Below are positions 38,508-48,100 of a DNA stretch of 64,000 nt, in pieces. Source of the stretch: Vibrio neptunius. GTDB taxonomy: Bacteria > Pseudomonadota > Gammaproteobacteria > Enterobacterales > Vibrionaceae. Made by a program: the position numbers and the translations under genes. Location of the stretch: NCBI GenBank assembly GCA_019339365.1, contig CP079859.1, forward strand, positions 1,426,001-1,490,000, read 5' to 3'. The notes under the pieces were generated by a model. That model worked only from the letters and a program-made list of their open reading frames with translations, had not been told where the DNA came from and ran no database searches. The first letter of the stretch is position 1, and each line of letters opens with the position of its first letter.

Positions 38508-38664
38508 GGAGAACTCCTGTAAAAGTATTTAGGCTATTTTGCTCAGCGGTCAACGTAAAATCAACCAGCCACCACGCAGAGAACAGTATCAGTGAAAACA
38601 AAGATATAGCGGCTACTGAACCGACGATGACTCCTAGCAGTACAAACAGTTTTAGACGATGCAA
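38479..38664 (-). CDS. Possible small single-pass membrane protein
   Basis: A 61-residue frame beginning at a TTG (MHRLKLFVLLGVIVGSVAA by initiation) with one long hydrophobic segment, then a soluble tail. It overlaps the SDR start by 29 bases in another frame. No clear ribosome site is seen. It may be a real small membrane protein or chance. Confidence 0.35.
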   Translation of the reverse strand: MHRLKLFVLLGVIVGSVAAISLFSLILFSAWWLVDFTLTAEQNSLNTFTGVLHENGSNHRS

Positions 38665-38765
38665 AATCTCAAACTACTTAAATGAAAACTATTACCATTT
38701 AAGGTAACTTGAAACCATGATGCAACTTGTTACCATACTAAAAACTCAAATATCGACGGATATCA

Positions 38766-39692
38766 ATGATTCCACTGATTTATCACTCCATCTACTCAGA
38801 GCTGCCGTTACCTCAAGGTCACCGATACCCGATCCATAAGTACCGACTGTTATTCAATGAAATCGAAAAAGTGCGTTTTCGTGACGAGCAGTGGCGAACA
38901 TTTTTTCACTATTGTAAACCCCAAGCGTTGACCCCTGATGAAGTGATTAAAACGCATTGTAAGCAATACGTGTCTGAACTGTTTTCTGGCCACCTGCCTG
39001 CAGCTCGGATGCGACGTATTGGTTTTCCGTGGAGTGAGTGCCTTATTGAACGTACGTTGACCTCGGCAGGTGGAACTTGCCTGACGGCTGAAAAAGCGAT
39101 TGAACATGGTGTGGCTATCCACCTAAGTGGCGGATATCACCATGCGCATTATGATTTTGGCAGTGGGTTTTGTTTACTCAATGATTTGGTTTTGGCGGCG
39201 AAACGAGCATTAACCTATGAAAGTATCGACAAAGTGCTGATTGTTGATAGTGACGTTCACCATGGTGATGGAACAGCGACATTATGTGCCGATCACGATG
39301 ACATAGTAACGCTCTCTTTTCATTGTGATAAAAACTTTCCTGCTCGCAAGCCAGACTCTGATATGGATGTGGCTTTACCCCGTGAAACCTGTGATGAAGA
39401 GTTTCTTAGCTCGTTTGCCTCAGTTGTCGAAATGGCGATTAATCTGCATCAACCGGATTTGATCCTTTATGATGCGGGCGTGGACATCCATCAAGACGAC
39501 GAGCTGGGTTACTTCAATGTTTCTACTCAAGCTATTTACCAACGAGACGTTGCCATGTTTGAGCTGGCAAAGACAAACTCACTTCCGATAGGTTGTGTTG
39601 TTGGAGGCGGTTATCGAACGGATCACAGTGAATTGGTACCGATCCACATGCAGTTACTCAATGCGGCCTTTCAGGTCTATGGCAATCAATAA
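38766..39692 (+). CDS. Histone-deacetylase-family amidohydrolase
   Basis: A 308-residue arginase/deacetylase-fold hydrolase. The zinc and catalytic residues are visible: HHAHYDFGSGFCLLND, VDSDVHHGDGT, and YDAGVDIHQDD, with GGGYR near the end. Bacterial members remove acetyl groups from polyamines or small metabolites; the substrate is not known here. The following Nudix gene starts 9 bases after its stop. Confidence 0.9.
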   Translation: MIPLIYHSIYSELPLPQGHRYPIHKYRLLFNEIEKVRFRDEQWRTFFHYCKPQALTPDEVIKTHCKQYVSELFSGHLPAARMRRIGFPWSECLIERTLTSAGGTCLTAEKAIEHGVAIHLSGGYHHAHYDFGSGFCLLNDLVLAAKRALTYESIDKVLIVDSDVHHGDGTATLCADHDDIVTLSFHCDKNFPARKPDSDMDVALPRETCDEEFLSSFASVVEMAINLHQPDLILYDAGVDIHQDDELGYFNVSTQAIYQRDVAMFELAKTNSLPIGCVVGGGYRTDHSELVPIHMQLLNAAFQVYGNQ

Positions 39693-39701
39693 AGGTTAAC
39701 A

Positions 39702-40184
39702 ATGGAACAGAGAATTCGGGCGGCAGGTATACTCATCGACAATGACGCAATACTGCTTTTGAAAGTCAGAGACTTTACAGGAGAGTATTGGATCCCACCG
39801 GGTGGTGGCATGGAAGAGGGCGACAGAAGCTCAAAAGATTGCGTCGTGAGGGAATTTAAAGAAGAGGCTGGGCTAGATATTGAAGCCGGAGAACTGATTT
39901 GTGTACGTGAGTTTCTTGAAACACACAGAAACCGTTATCACTCCGAATTCTTCTATCATGTCTCACGCTATCATGGTGAGCCTCATATCGAGAACCTTGC
40001 AGGGCTTAACGATGAAGAATACATCCAGTCTGTGCAATGGGTGCCATTATCTGAACTGAACGACAAGCGGATGTATCCGAAAGAGCTTAAAGATAAAGTA
40101 CTGGAACTGATTAAGACCGAGAGCTTTTCTACTCATCTTGGCAGTTACGCGCAAGGGGATCAGGAAGAACTCAATCAGCTATAG
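39702..40184 (+). CDS. Nudix hydrolase
   Basis: A 160-residue Nudix protein. The Nudix box is complete: G-x5-E-x7-REUxEExGU as GGGMEEGDRSSKDCVVREFKE plus EAGLD. It is tightly linked to the deacetylase-like gene, suggesting the pair acts on one metabolite. The exact nucleotide substrate cannot be told from sequence. Confidence 0.9.
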   Translation: MEQRIRAAGILIDNDAILLLKVRDFTGEYWIPPGGGMEEGDRSSKDCVVREFKEEAGLDIEAGELICVREFLETHRNRYHSEFFYHVSRYHGEPHIENLAGLNDEEYIQSVQWVPLSELNDKRMYPKELKDKVLELIKTESFSTHLGSYAQGDQEELNQL

Positions 40185-40298
40185 ATTGGGTGGTATTGTG
40201 TGGATGATAGCAGGGCACCTGCAAGCCTTCGAACATACAGACCGACCAAGCGGCGCGCAAAGTTTTAGGTTTATCGCCGTCTTGGTCTATTGAAGCAG

Positions 40299-40320
40299 GG
40301 TGATGAAAATCCTCATCACC
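40299..40320 (-). terminator. Hairpin after the SbtA-type gene
   Basis: GGTGATGA-AAATCC-TCATCACC stem, 20 bases beyond the leftward stop. No T run is evident, so termination may be inefficient. Confidence 0.4.
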
Positions 40321-40340
40321 TCGGTTAAAGCACGCACTAA

Positions 40341-41273
40341 TTAGCTGCCCACGTGCTGCCCAACGGCAATAAAGAAAGGGACATTAAACAAAACGTTGAA
40401 AGGGAAAGTGATCCCAAGTGACGCGGTAATCGACATGCCCGAGTTCGCTTCCGGTAAACTCTCTTTCATCGCTGCTGGTACGGCGATATAAGAAGCACTG
40501 GCTCCCAATACTGCCATTAGGGTAATGCCTCCGGCACTTAATTGTAGTGCTAGGCCAAGGGCTGTACCTGCGATACCTCCGAGCATTGGCATTAAAACCG
40601 CAAAGCTGACTAAAAACAGGCTATTTTTTTTCAACGCAGTTAACTGTTTGCCAGCCGTTAGGCCCATTTTCAACAGGAACAAAGCTAATACACCAGAGAA
40701 CAGTTCTATAAACAATGGAGAGAGTTTGTGTACACTTTCCCCTCCAATATAGCCGATGATTAAGCTACCCATCATAAGAAGAATACTGGGGTTAGCGATT
40801 AGTTCCTTGCGGATAAACGCCGTGTTGATATGCCTCAGGCTTCCTTTTGCTAATAAAAGACCGACCAGAATGGCGGGCATTTCGAGTAAAACGACAAAAA
40901 GTGGGAAGTAAGCTTCATAACTGATGTTTGCTGCCTCTAGTAAGGCGACGGCGACGGCATAGGTTGCGACACTTACAGAACCGTAATGGGCTGCAATCGC
41001 ACCAGCATTGATGTTATCCAACTGACCGAAAAACCTAAGTATTGGATAAGCCACTAATGGAATAGTAAGGCCAAATGCCACTACCGCCACTGACATAGTG
41101 AGAAGGTCGGGGTCAAGATGCTTTTGCAGCGCTATGCCTCCCTTGAGACCAATGGCGATCATTAAAACCAGACTGAGCGCTTTATACAGATTTTCGGGGA
41201 ATGGGATCTTAGCTCCCACCAATTGAATGACGATACCGAGAATGAAAAATGCAACGACCGCATCTATGACCAT
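40341..41273 (-). CDS. SbtA-type sodium-dependent bicarbonate transporter
   Basis: A 310-residue inner-membrane protein with about ten hydrophobic segments. It matches the SbtA (DUF897) pattern: AALS-like LSLVLMIAIGLKGGIALQ, AAHYGSVSVATYAVA, and GASASYIAVPAAMKESLPEA. SbtA imports bicarbonate with Na+. No PII-like SbtB partner is beside it; the small upstream gene is a different kind of protein. A LysR gene lies opposite, as usual for such transporters. Confidence 0.87.
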   Translation of the reverse strand: MVIDAVVAFFILGIVIQLVGAKIPFPENLYKALSLVLMIAIGLKGGIALQKHLDPDLLTMSVAVVAFGLTIPLVAYPILRFFGQLDNINAGAIAAHYGSVSVATYAVAVALLEAANISYEAYFPLFVVLLEMPAILVGLLLAKGSLRHINTAFIRKELIANPSILLMMGSLIIGYIGGESVHKLSPLFIELFSGVLALFLLKMGLTAGKQLTALKKNSLFLVSFAVLMPMLGGIAGTALGLALQLSAGGITLMAVLGASASYIAVPAAMKESLPEANSGMSITASLGITFPFNVLFNVPFFIAVGQHVGS

Positions 41274-41276
41274 GAT

Positions 41277-41495
41277 TTATTTGCCCTTGCTCAAGTACGG
41301 CACAGCGACTGTGTGAGTACTGAACCCCATTTTACGTATACAAGATATGACTGCGTTCAACGAGGTGAACCCCATCAGTGCTACGGCGATAGCGACGAAG
41401 CCAGATGGCTTATAACCTATTGATACACCGTAAAAATAAAACATAGTCAACATAACAATAGTGATCGCTGACAGGGCTATATTTCGATAATTCAT
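41277..41495 (-). CDS. Small membrane protein linked to the bicarbonate transporter
   Basis: A 72-residue protein with two hydrophobic segments (IALSAITIVMLTMFYFYGVSI and GFVAIAVALMGFTSLNAVI). It is three bases before the SbtA-type gene and in the same operon. I do not recognise a family; it could be an accessory or regulatory subunit. Its start faces the LysR gene across an inverted repeat. Confidence 0.7.
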   Translation of the reverse strand: MNYRNIALSAITIVMLTMFYFYGVSIGYKPSGFVAIAVALMGFTSLNAVISCIRKMGFSTHTVAVPYLSKGK

Positions 41496-41540
41496 AACAG
41501 TCTCCTTAAATTTTCAGAGCATGTTACTTCTAAATTTAAA

Positions 41541-41586
41541 TAGATTAAAATAGATAATATTAATAAAAATAATCTACTTTTATCTA
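41541..41586. promoter_or_regulatory. Large inverted repeat, probable LysR operator
   Basis: Left arm 41541-41556 (TAGATTAAAATAGATA) and right arm 41571-41586 (reverse TAGATAAAAGTAGATT) match at 13 of 16 positions. It lies in the divergent promoter of the LysR gene and the transporter operon, where LysR proteins normally bind. Confidence 0.65.
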
Positions 41587-41612
41587 TGTTAAAAGTTGTT
41601 GTCGGAGGGATT

Positions 41613-42546
41613 ATGGCGTCCAGGCTACACGCATATATCGGAACGTTTCGTCAGTTGGAAATTTTGCTCGCAGTTTATGAAGGGGGCAGCATAAAATCGG
41701 CAACAGAGACGCTGTTTTTAACTCAGCCGACGGTTTCTATGCAGCTAAAAAAGCTAACAGAAGCGATCGGTCTGCCACTTTATCAACAGGTAGGCAAAAA
41801 AATGAAGTTTACCGATGCTGGTCTGGCAACGGTAGAAACGGCAAAAAAAAATACTACACAGTTGCGAAGAATTGGACATGCGTCTTTCCAGTTTGAGGGG
41901 ACTGGAATCAGGAACCCTGAGGTTGGCTGTTACCACGACGGCCAAGTATTTCACACCGCACCTACTGGGGCCATTTCGTGAGCGCTATCCGGGGATAGAT
42001 ATTCAGCTCACGATAGCCAACAGGCAGCAAGTTATTGATCGTTTTGAAAATGGAGTCGATGACTTTTACGTGTTTAGCCATTTACCAGACAGCCAGGAGC
42101 TTGAAAAGATAGAGTTCATGTCAAACGATCTCGTTGCGATCGCAGAAGCCAGTCATCCTTTTGCCCAAAAAAAGAGCGTTTCGCTGGAAGAATTCTGTGA
42201 GGAGGATTTTCTCATTCGTGAGGTTGGCTCAGGGACAAGATATGCAACAGAAGCATTCTTTAAAGACCAGCCGTATCAGCCCAACATTAAAATGACTATA
42301 GCCAGCAACGAAGCCATCATTCACTCGGTATTATCGCGACTGGGTGTTTCGATTCTGTCGGCACATACTTTGGCTTTTGGTAACGTCTACAATGTAAAAG
42401 TGGTTAACGTGGAATCCTTACCCATTAAAACTAAATGGTCGTTTTACTGGGCGAAAAATACACCTTTATCACCACTCGCTAAAGTTTTCCTCAACTATGT
42501 AGAGACTGAAGGCAGAGAGATAATGCAGAAAGTCAGTCAGCTTTAA
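41613..42546 (+). CDS. LysR-family regulator, CbbR-like (one-base frameshift)
   Basis: A LysR regulator. The N-terminal HTH (FRQLEILLAVYEGGSIKSAT then LTQPTVSMQLKKL) is normal; at 41843-41851 there are nine A where eight are needed. The current frame ends in an unrelated tail at 41981. Removing one A joins ETAKKILHSCEELDMRLSSLRGLESGTLRLAV to the substrate-binding domain and runs to 42546. It has the CbbR-like look of regulators beside carbon transport genes. The ATG at 41613 follows GGAGGG. Read as a probable sequencing error. Confidence 0.85.
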
Positions 42547-42593
42547 ACTGTTACAAAGCTTATAAACTGATTCAATTAAGGTTCCAGCCTTAT

Positions 42594-42667
42594 GATTCAC
42601 CACCAATCGCTGAACCCCAGTACGCACATAGGCTCCCTGTTTAGGGAGCCTGTGAAAATTTACTCTT
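42594..42667. repeat. Intergenic repeat, copy A
   Basis: Begins GATTCACCACCAATCGCTG and includes the hairpin GGCTCCC-TGTTTA-GGGAGCC. It recurs at 44219-44292 with only a few differences, marking the boundaries of the paralogous immunity-like genes. Confidence 0.8.
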
Positions 42668-43391
42668 CTTCTATAACAGTAACTAATTGCCTGAGGTGTT
42701 GTAGAAACTGCTTTTGCTCTTTAGGTGAGGCGGCATAGCGAGAAAAATAAAATATCCTATTTTCACGATAAATAGCTTCCATCTTTTCACCTTCTACTTC
42801 AGGGTCAATCATTGGTGACATATGCCATTGTAAAAGTCCGTTTTTATAACGGCATTCTGGAACAATATAAATTCTATAATTTGTATGGGGAGGGAAAGGG
42901 CGTACTCGCTGCCTAGGTCTATTGACCACTCCAGCCATTTTAAACGACATTAATAGCCCAGCGCCGGCACCAACAAACATCATCGGCCCCACCAGCACCA
43001 CTCCAATAATCGAAATAGCAACGCCCACATAGCCCGAGTAGCGTAAGGCAGCAAAGCAGGCGTCAGGGACCAGAGTCAGCTCGGTGACTATCATGCCTTT
43101 TTCGGTTAAGGTCACGGTTTGTTTTACATCTGGGTTACCGGCGTAATATAAGTAGCTACCAATGGCAAAAACGCACAACGAGGCAACAAGAATGCCTAAC
43201 CATGAGAGTTGGTATCCTATCCAAAAAAACATACAAGCCCCGAGTATCCAAGTGAAAATATCGCCATAATCGGTAGCGGGTACTTTTACTACTTCAAATT
43301 GATACACAACCTTGGCCTCTTGTACCGCTTGCTGCTGAGCGTGTTGATACTCTGGGGTTAGCTCCGGTAACGAGTCGACAGACACATACAT
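42660..43391 (-). CDS. Putative immunity-like membrane protein, paralogue 1
   Basis: A 243-residue protein, the last of three paralogues behind the large VasX-like gene. The first 38 residues (MYVSVDSLPELTPEYQHAQQ...) and the central YSGYVGVAISIIGVVLVGPM block are almost identical to the other two, whereas the first membrane segment and the C-terminal 80 residues differ. Two membrane regions are predicted (about 50-90 and 130-160). The length and layout resemble TsiV2, the ~250-residue inner-membrane protein that protects against VasX. The immunity role is inferred from position and architecture. Confidence 0.72.
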   Translation of the reverse strand: MYVSVDSLPELTPEYQHAQQQAVQEAKVVYQFEVVKVPATDYGDIFTWILGACMFFWIGYQLSWLGILVASLCVFAIGSYLYYAGNPDVKQTVTLTEKGMIVTELTLVPDACFAALRYSGYVGVAISIIGVVLVGPMMFVGAGAGLLMSFKMAGVVNRPRQRVRPFPPHTNYRIYIVPECRYKNGLLQWHMSPMIDPEVEGEKMEAIYRENRIFYFSRYAASPKEQKQFLQHLRQLVTVIEEE

Positions 43392-43408
43392 CAGTGAGGC
43401 CCCATCAA

Positions 43409-44155
43409 CTACACCTGATGGTAGTAGTCTTCATGTTCAACTTTGATGAACCTCTTCAAGTGGCGCATCATTTCTATTTGCTCCTGCTCTGTACTGGCAT
43501 AGGTCAGGAAATAAAATTCTTTGTTATCGCTGAACAGGTCATCTTTTTCACCACCGTCATTTTCTAGCTTTATACGAGGCACGACTCGCCGAAGAATGAG
43601 GTTATTTTTGAACTTCATACATTGATTGTCCGCCATTTCATATTCAATGTTAGGGTTGAAAGGGCGAACTCTGATTCTAGGTTGATTAGTAACCCCAGCC
43701 ATTTTAAACGACATTAACAGCCCAGCGCCGGCACCAACAAACATCATCGGCCCCACCAGCACCACTCCAATAATCGAAATAGCAACGCCCACATAGCCTG
43801 AGTAGCGTAAGGCAGCAAAGCAGGCGTCAGGGACCAGAGTCAGCTCGGTGACTATCATGCCTTTTTCGGTTAAGGTCACGGTTTGTTTTACATCTGGGTT
43901 ACCGGCGTAATATAAGTAGCTGCCTAAAGCAAAAGCAAATAAGGTAAATACGGTCATTCCAAGCCAGTCTAATTGGGAACCAACCCACACAATCAGGCCA
44001 AATAATGCTAGCCATATCGATATTGCCCAATAATCAATAGGTGGCACTTTGACTACTTCAAATTGATAGACCACCTTGGCCTCTTGTACCGCTTGCTGCT
44101 GGGCGTGTTGATACTCTGGGGTTAGCTCCGGTAACGAGTCGACAGACACATACAT
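43409..44155 (-). CDS. Putative immunity-like membrane protein, paralogue 2
   Basis: A 248-residue paralogue with the same N-terminal and central blocks. Its distinct parts are the first membrane segment (AISIWLALFGLIVWVGSQLDWLG) and the C-terminal domain (for example KFKNNLILRRVVPRIKLEN). It is 17 bases before paralogue 1 and about 130 after paralogue 3. The variable C-terminus may set specificity. Confidence 0.72.
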   Translation of the reverse strand: MYVSVDSLPELTPEYQHAQQQAVQEAKVVYQFEVVKVPPIDYWAISIWLALFGLIVWVGSQLDWLGMTVFTLFAFALGSYLYYAGNPDVKQTVTLTEKGMIVTELTLVPDACFAALRYSGYVGVAISIIGVVLVGPMMFVGAGAGLLMSFKMAGVTNQPRIRVRPFNPNIEYEMADNQCMKFKNNLILRRVVPRIKLENDGGEKDDLFSDNKEFYFLTYASTEQEQIEMMRHLKRFIKVEHEDYYHQV

Positions 44156-44218
44156 CAGTGAGGCCCCTCCATTGGTAGTTGATACGTTAGATTCAGGGGG
44201 ACGTTCTACTCAGCTTTT

Positions 44219-44292
44219 GATTCACCACCAATCGCTGTCCCCCAGTACGCACACAGGCTCCTTGTTTAGGGAACCTATGACTATTTACTCTT
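44219..44292. repeat. Intergenic repeat, copy B
   Basis: A near-identical copy of the segment at 42594-42667; its hairpin has drifted (GGCTCCTTGTTTAGGGAACC). The two copies sit after paralogue 1 and after paralogue 3, as expected if a gene-plus-flank block was duplicated. Confidence 0.8.
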
Positions 44293-45037
44293 CCTCGACA
44301 ATGTTAATAAAGGGGGTTAAGTGTTTTACTATTTGAGCTTGCTCTTCATGCGAAGCGGCATAACTTAAGAAGTAGAAGTTTCGTTGAGTGTGATAAGGGT
44401 CTTCTTCACCGTCATCATAACTATCAGTATCATCCATTTCGATCATTGGAGACATATGCCACTGAACAAGGCCATGTTTATATTTTATGGCAGGTGCAAT
44501 AAAAAATTCGTAATTAAGCATAGAGTTAAATGGCAACACTCGCTGCCTAGGTCTATTGACCACTCCAGCCATTTTAAACGACATTAATAGCCCAGCGCCG
44601 GCACCAACAAACATCATCGGCCCCACCAGCACCACACCGATAATCGAAATAGCAACGCCCACATAGCCTGAGTAGCGTAAGGCAGCAAAGCAGGCGTCAG
44701 GGGCCAGAGTTAGCTCGGTGACTATCATGCCTTTTTCGGTTAAGGTCACGGTTTGTTTTACATCTGGGTTACCAGCAAAATAGCAATACGTCAGAAAGCC
44801 TCCGGAAAACAATATAACAAGAAGAACACCTGCCCATAGACCGTCTTGCACTGCGATCCACATCATCCATAAGGAAAATAAGCCAAACAACGTCCATATA
44901 AAAATTGTGCCGTAATCGTTGGGACGCTGTCTTACGATTTCAAATTGATAGACCACTTTGGCCTCTTGTACCGCTTGCTGCTGGGCGTGTTGATACTCTG
45001 GGGTCAGCTCCGGTAACGAGTCGACAGACACATACAT
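44285..45037 (-). CDS. Putative immunity-like membrane protein, paralogue 3
   Basis: A 250-residue paralogue closest to the large effector-like gene, 64 bases after its stop. It shares the two conserved blocks; the first membrane segment (IFIWTLFGLFSLWMMWIAVQ) and the Asp-rich C-terminus (DDTDSYDDGEEDP) are its own. As the gene next to the effector it is the best candidate for the cognate immunity protein. Confidence 0.74.
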   Translation of the reverse strand: MYVSVDSLPELTPEYQHAQQQAVQEAKVVYQFEIVRQRPNDYGTIFIWTLFGLFSLWMMWIAVQDGLWAGVLLVILFSGGFLTYCYFAGNPDVKQTVTLTEKGMIVTELTLAPDACFAALRYSGYVGVAISIIGVVLVGPMMFVGAGAGLLMSFKMAGVVNRPRQRVLPFNSMLNYEFFIAPAIKYKHGLVQWHMSPMIEMDDTDSYDDGEEDPYHTQRNFYFLSYAASHEEQAQIVKHLTPFINIVEEE

Positions 45038-45101
45038 CAGTGAGGCCCCTCCATTGGTACTGGATACGTTAGATTCAGTGGTCGCATAAGGCTATTCCTC
45101 T

Positions 45102-48100
45102 TTACTCTGGTTTTTTACTGGCTGGCGCTGGGTGGGTTGGCATGGGGGGCAGCCGCAACTGAACCTGATGGGTTGGCATCAGTGATAGCTTTGACTCCGC
45201 GAGCGCTGGCATGGTTTTGTGCTCGCTGACCCCCGCTAAGGTTTGCGCCTGATAGACGCTAACCAGTGCATTGCCGTTATCATACGGGTTATTGGCATGG
45301 CGACCAACAAACACGTTGAGTCTTTCTTGTCTGATGGTCCCTTGCCCTTGCGCCACTAGGTGTTGCAGTGGTTGAGGTAAAGGTAAGTGGTAGCGGCACA
45401 GGGTCGGCTCATTTTTATCGCGTGTTACTTGGCCGCTGAATAAGGTGTGAGCGGTAAAGTTCTGATAATCCGAGGGCGGAAAGCCGCTTTCGATGCACAG
45501 GGTCACGGCTTCATTGGCATAAGCGTTGGGCAGCAGGATGGTCATCTCTTGTTTAAAATAGACGGTCGCGCTGTTGCTTGCCCCCGCTCTATCAATACGT
45601 CGCGCAGTGGTGCGAAACTGGATTGACGGCTGGTTAAGCAAAGCCAGTAAGGCGTGGTATTCATCCACAGCGCTGCGGTTAAAGTCTGGCTCTTTGCCCC
45701 ATATTGAATGGCGCAGCCAGGTTTCCAGCGGGGTTCGTTTAGTCAGCAACAGCAGTATGGTCACTGCGGCATACAAAGCCGCGCCCCAGAAGTTAATGGC
45801 TAACATCCAACCTTTTAATACTTCACCGACGAATATCAGGCCTAAACGAGTTCTTAGCGAGTTGTAGACCAATCCACCCCAACTTGCAAATTGCCCAGCC
45901 AGAGCCACGCCTTTACCAAACAATAAGAATCTTTCTGTCGAACTTTTTGATGACGAGAAATCTTCTACGACTTGCCAGCCTTCTAGACCCGCGGCGATCA
46001 CCCCTGCTGCGCCGGCAATCAGTGAGTGGGCAATATAGCGCTGAGCGTTAAGAACATCTGCAATTTTCACACCTTCCATCTTACTGGTTTTGAGTGTCTT
46101 TAGCGTATTCTCCATTACACCACTTTTGCCTTGGATTTTACTCAGTGATAGCCCTTTTAGCACCACGCCTGTGTTATTAACAAACCACGCGATACTGTAA
46201 CCTACGGTGGTTTGTTGGCGACGCGTATCCGGGTAAGGGGCCGACTTTTCCATCTCTTGCAGGGTTTGTATTTGTGAGGTGATATTAATTAGGTTGAGGG
46301 ACGCCACCACCAAATCCGTGCCGCCAAGGCGGTCAAAGGCATGGCTGACCGAGCTCGCGGCGTTGCTGAAGGTGTATTTGCCAACGGTTTGGCTCTGGTA
46401 TTCGCTGAACACTGGTGGGATAGACTCCACATAGCGACTGATTTGTTTGTTTATCTGACGTAACGACGTCGACATTCGGCGATAGTCTGGTGAGTCAGCA
46501 GGGAGCTTGGACAAGGCAGTATTGGTACTGTGCGCTTCCATTAACAACTGGTGGTAACGGCCATTGGCCGCTTGGGTTTGAGCGCTAAGGCCCTCGTTAA
46601 GAAACACCTTACCCTGACTCAATTGAGCTTGCCCCCACAGCGACATTGCCATGGCGCGCCGCGCCGACAAACCGGGCAGTTTCATCACGCGGTTAATGAT
46701 ACGAAAACGCAGCATTTGTAGGCTGCGCACCGCTTTATCCCCTTTGTCTTTGACCGCCTGTGTGGCCTGATTGATTTGCCTTTCAAGGGGGATGAGTAAG
46801 CTCTTCGTCGCCGTAAACAAGGCCGAATTGGGGTCGCTGAACCCAATTACATCGTTAAACGCCGAGATAAACCCGCTTAGCGGGATACGTGTTTGACCAG
46901 TAAAATCCGAGAAGGTCACGCCACCGAGCAGTGGTTCGGTGGCGGCATAAATCTCCGACGAGAATCCGTACACCGCCAAGCCTAATAAGTTATCCGGTTC
47001 GGTGAGCAATTCATCGATGCTGTCGCTCAACTCGGGCACCTGCTGGGCACTCAATTCGAGTTCATTGAGCGTCGCATCCATCAGGGTACTTAGCACTCGG
47101 TGGTGGGCATGATCGCCGACGTCGAGGCCAAAGCGCCGCGGGTCGGTGCCTAAGGCGGTGATGGCCTTTATCACATGGGGGGCGTCGTGCTTTATCATGG
47201 CGACGCTATGATGAAGGGTGCTTAGGTAGTCTTTGTAGAAGGTGTCTAAGTCTGCCCAGTTGACTTGGCGGTGCGCTTTGCGCCGTTCAACATACTCTCT
47301 AAAGCGTGACTCGAGTAGAGCTGGTGCAATACCGTATTGATTGAGTCTGGCTCTGGCTTCAGGGTAGGCGGCGATAATGGGTTGCGCTTCTAAGGCCAAA
47401 CTGGCGCCCCAATTGCCGACGGCATTACCGTTCTTCAATTGCGCTTGATAGTAGTGGTACTCCAAGCAGGTATCTAGGTCTTGCTCGACCTCAACCACCT
47501 TGTCGACCGGGACATTATCTAAGGTGCCCGGTGGCAGGGAAATGCGCACCAAGCTCCGAATGGCTTCCGCCACCACGATTTTTCGCTGCGTGTGGTCGTC
47601 TTGCAACAAGGGCAATACTGATTGCGCCAAGCGCAGATACAAGTCGGTGAAGTCAGCCAAGGGGTCATCCAAAGCGACAAAATGGTGGGCGCACAAGAGG
47701 GGCGCTTGATACTGGTAGCTGATGAGGGACGCGGGCTGCAGTGGGGTGATGAGCCCTTGTTCATCGGCTTCGGTGACGGTGGGAGAAGCGCAGGTCAAAT
47801 AATACGCGCTTAAGTCTTCGTGGCCGACGTCGGCCACTTCTTTTGAGATTTGTTCAATCGGCAGACGATGGGTTGGGGCGGTGATATCGCGCAGCCAGGC
47901 TTGTCTTGCTTGCTGGCTCTCTGGGGTATTGCCTGTGTAGAAATCTTGCAGGTTTTGTGTCCAGCGCTGGCTCGCATAACCGATAAAATAGGGCCGGCCA
48001 GTTTGATAAAGCACGTAAGCGTGTGGCTTTTCAGCGTCTGCGTTATATCGCGTTTCGGCCAGGTCGCCAACAAAACGGTAGAACTCGCCTTTGACGACTT

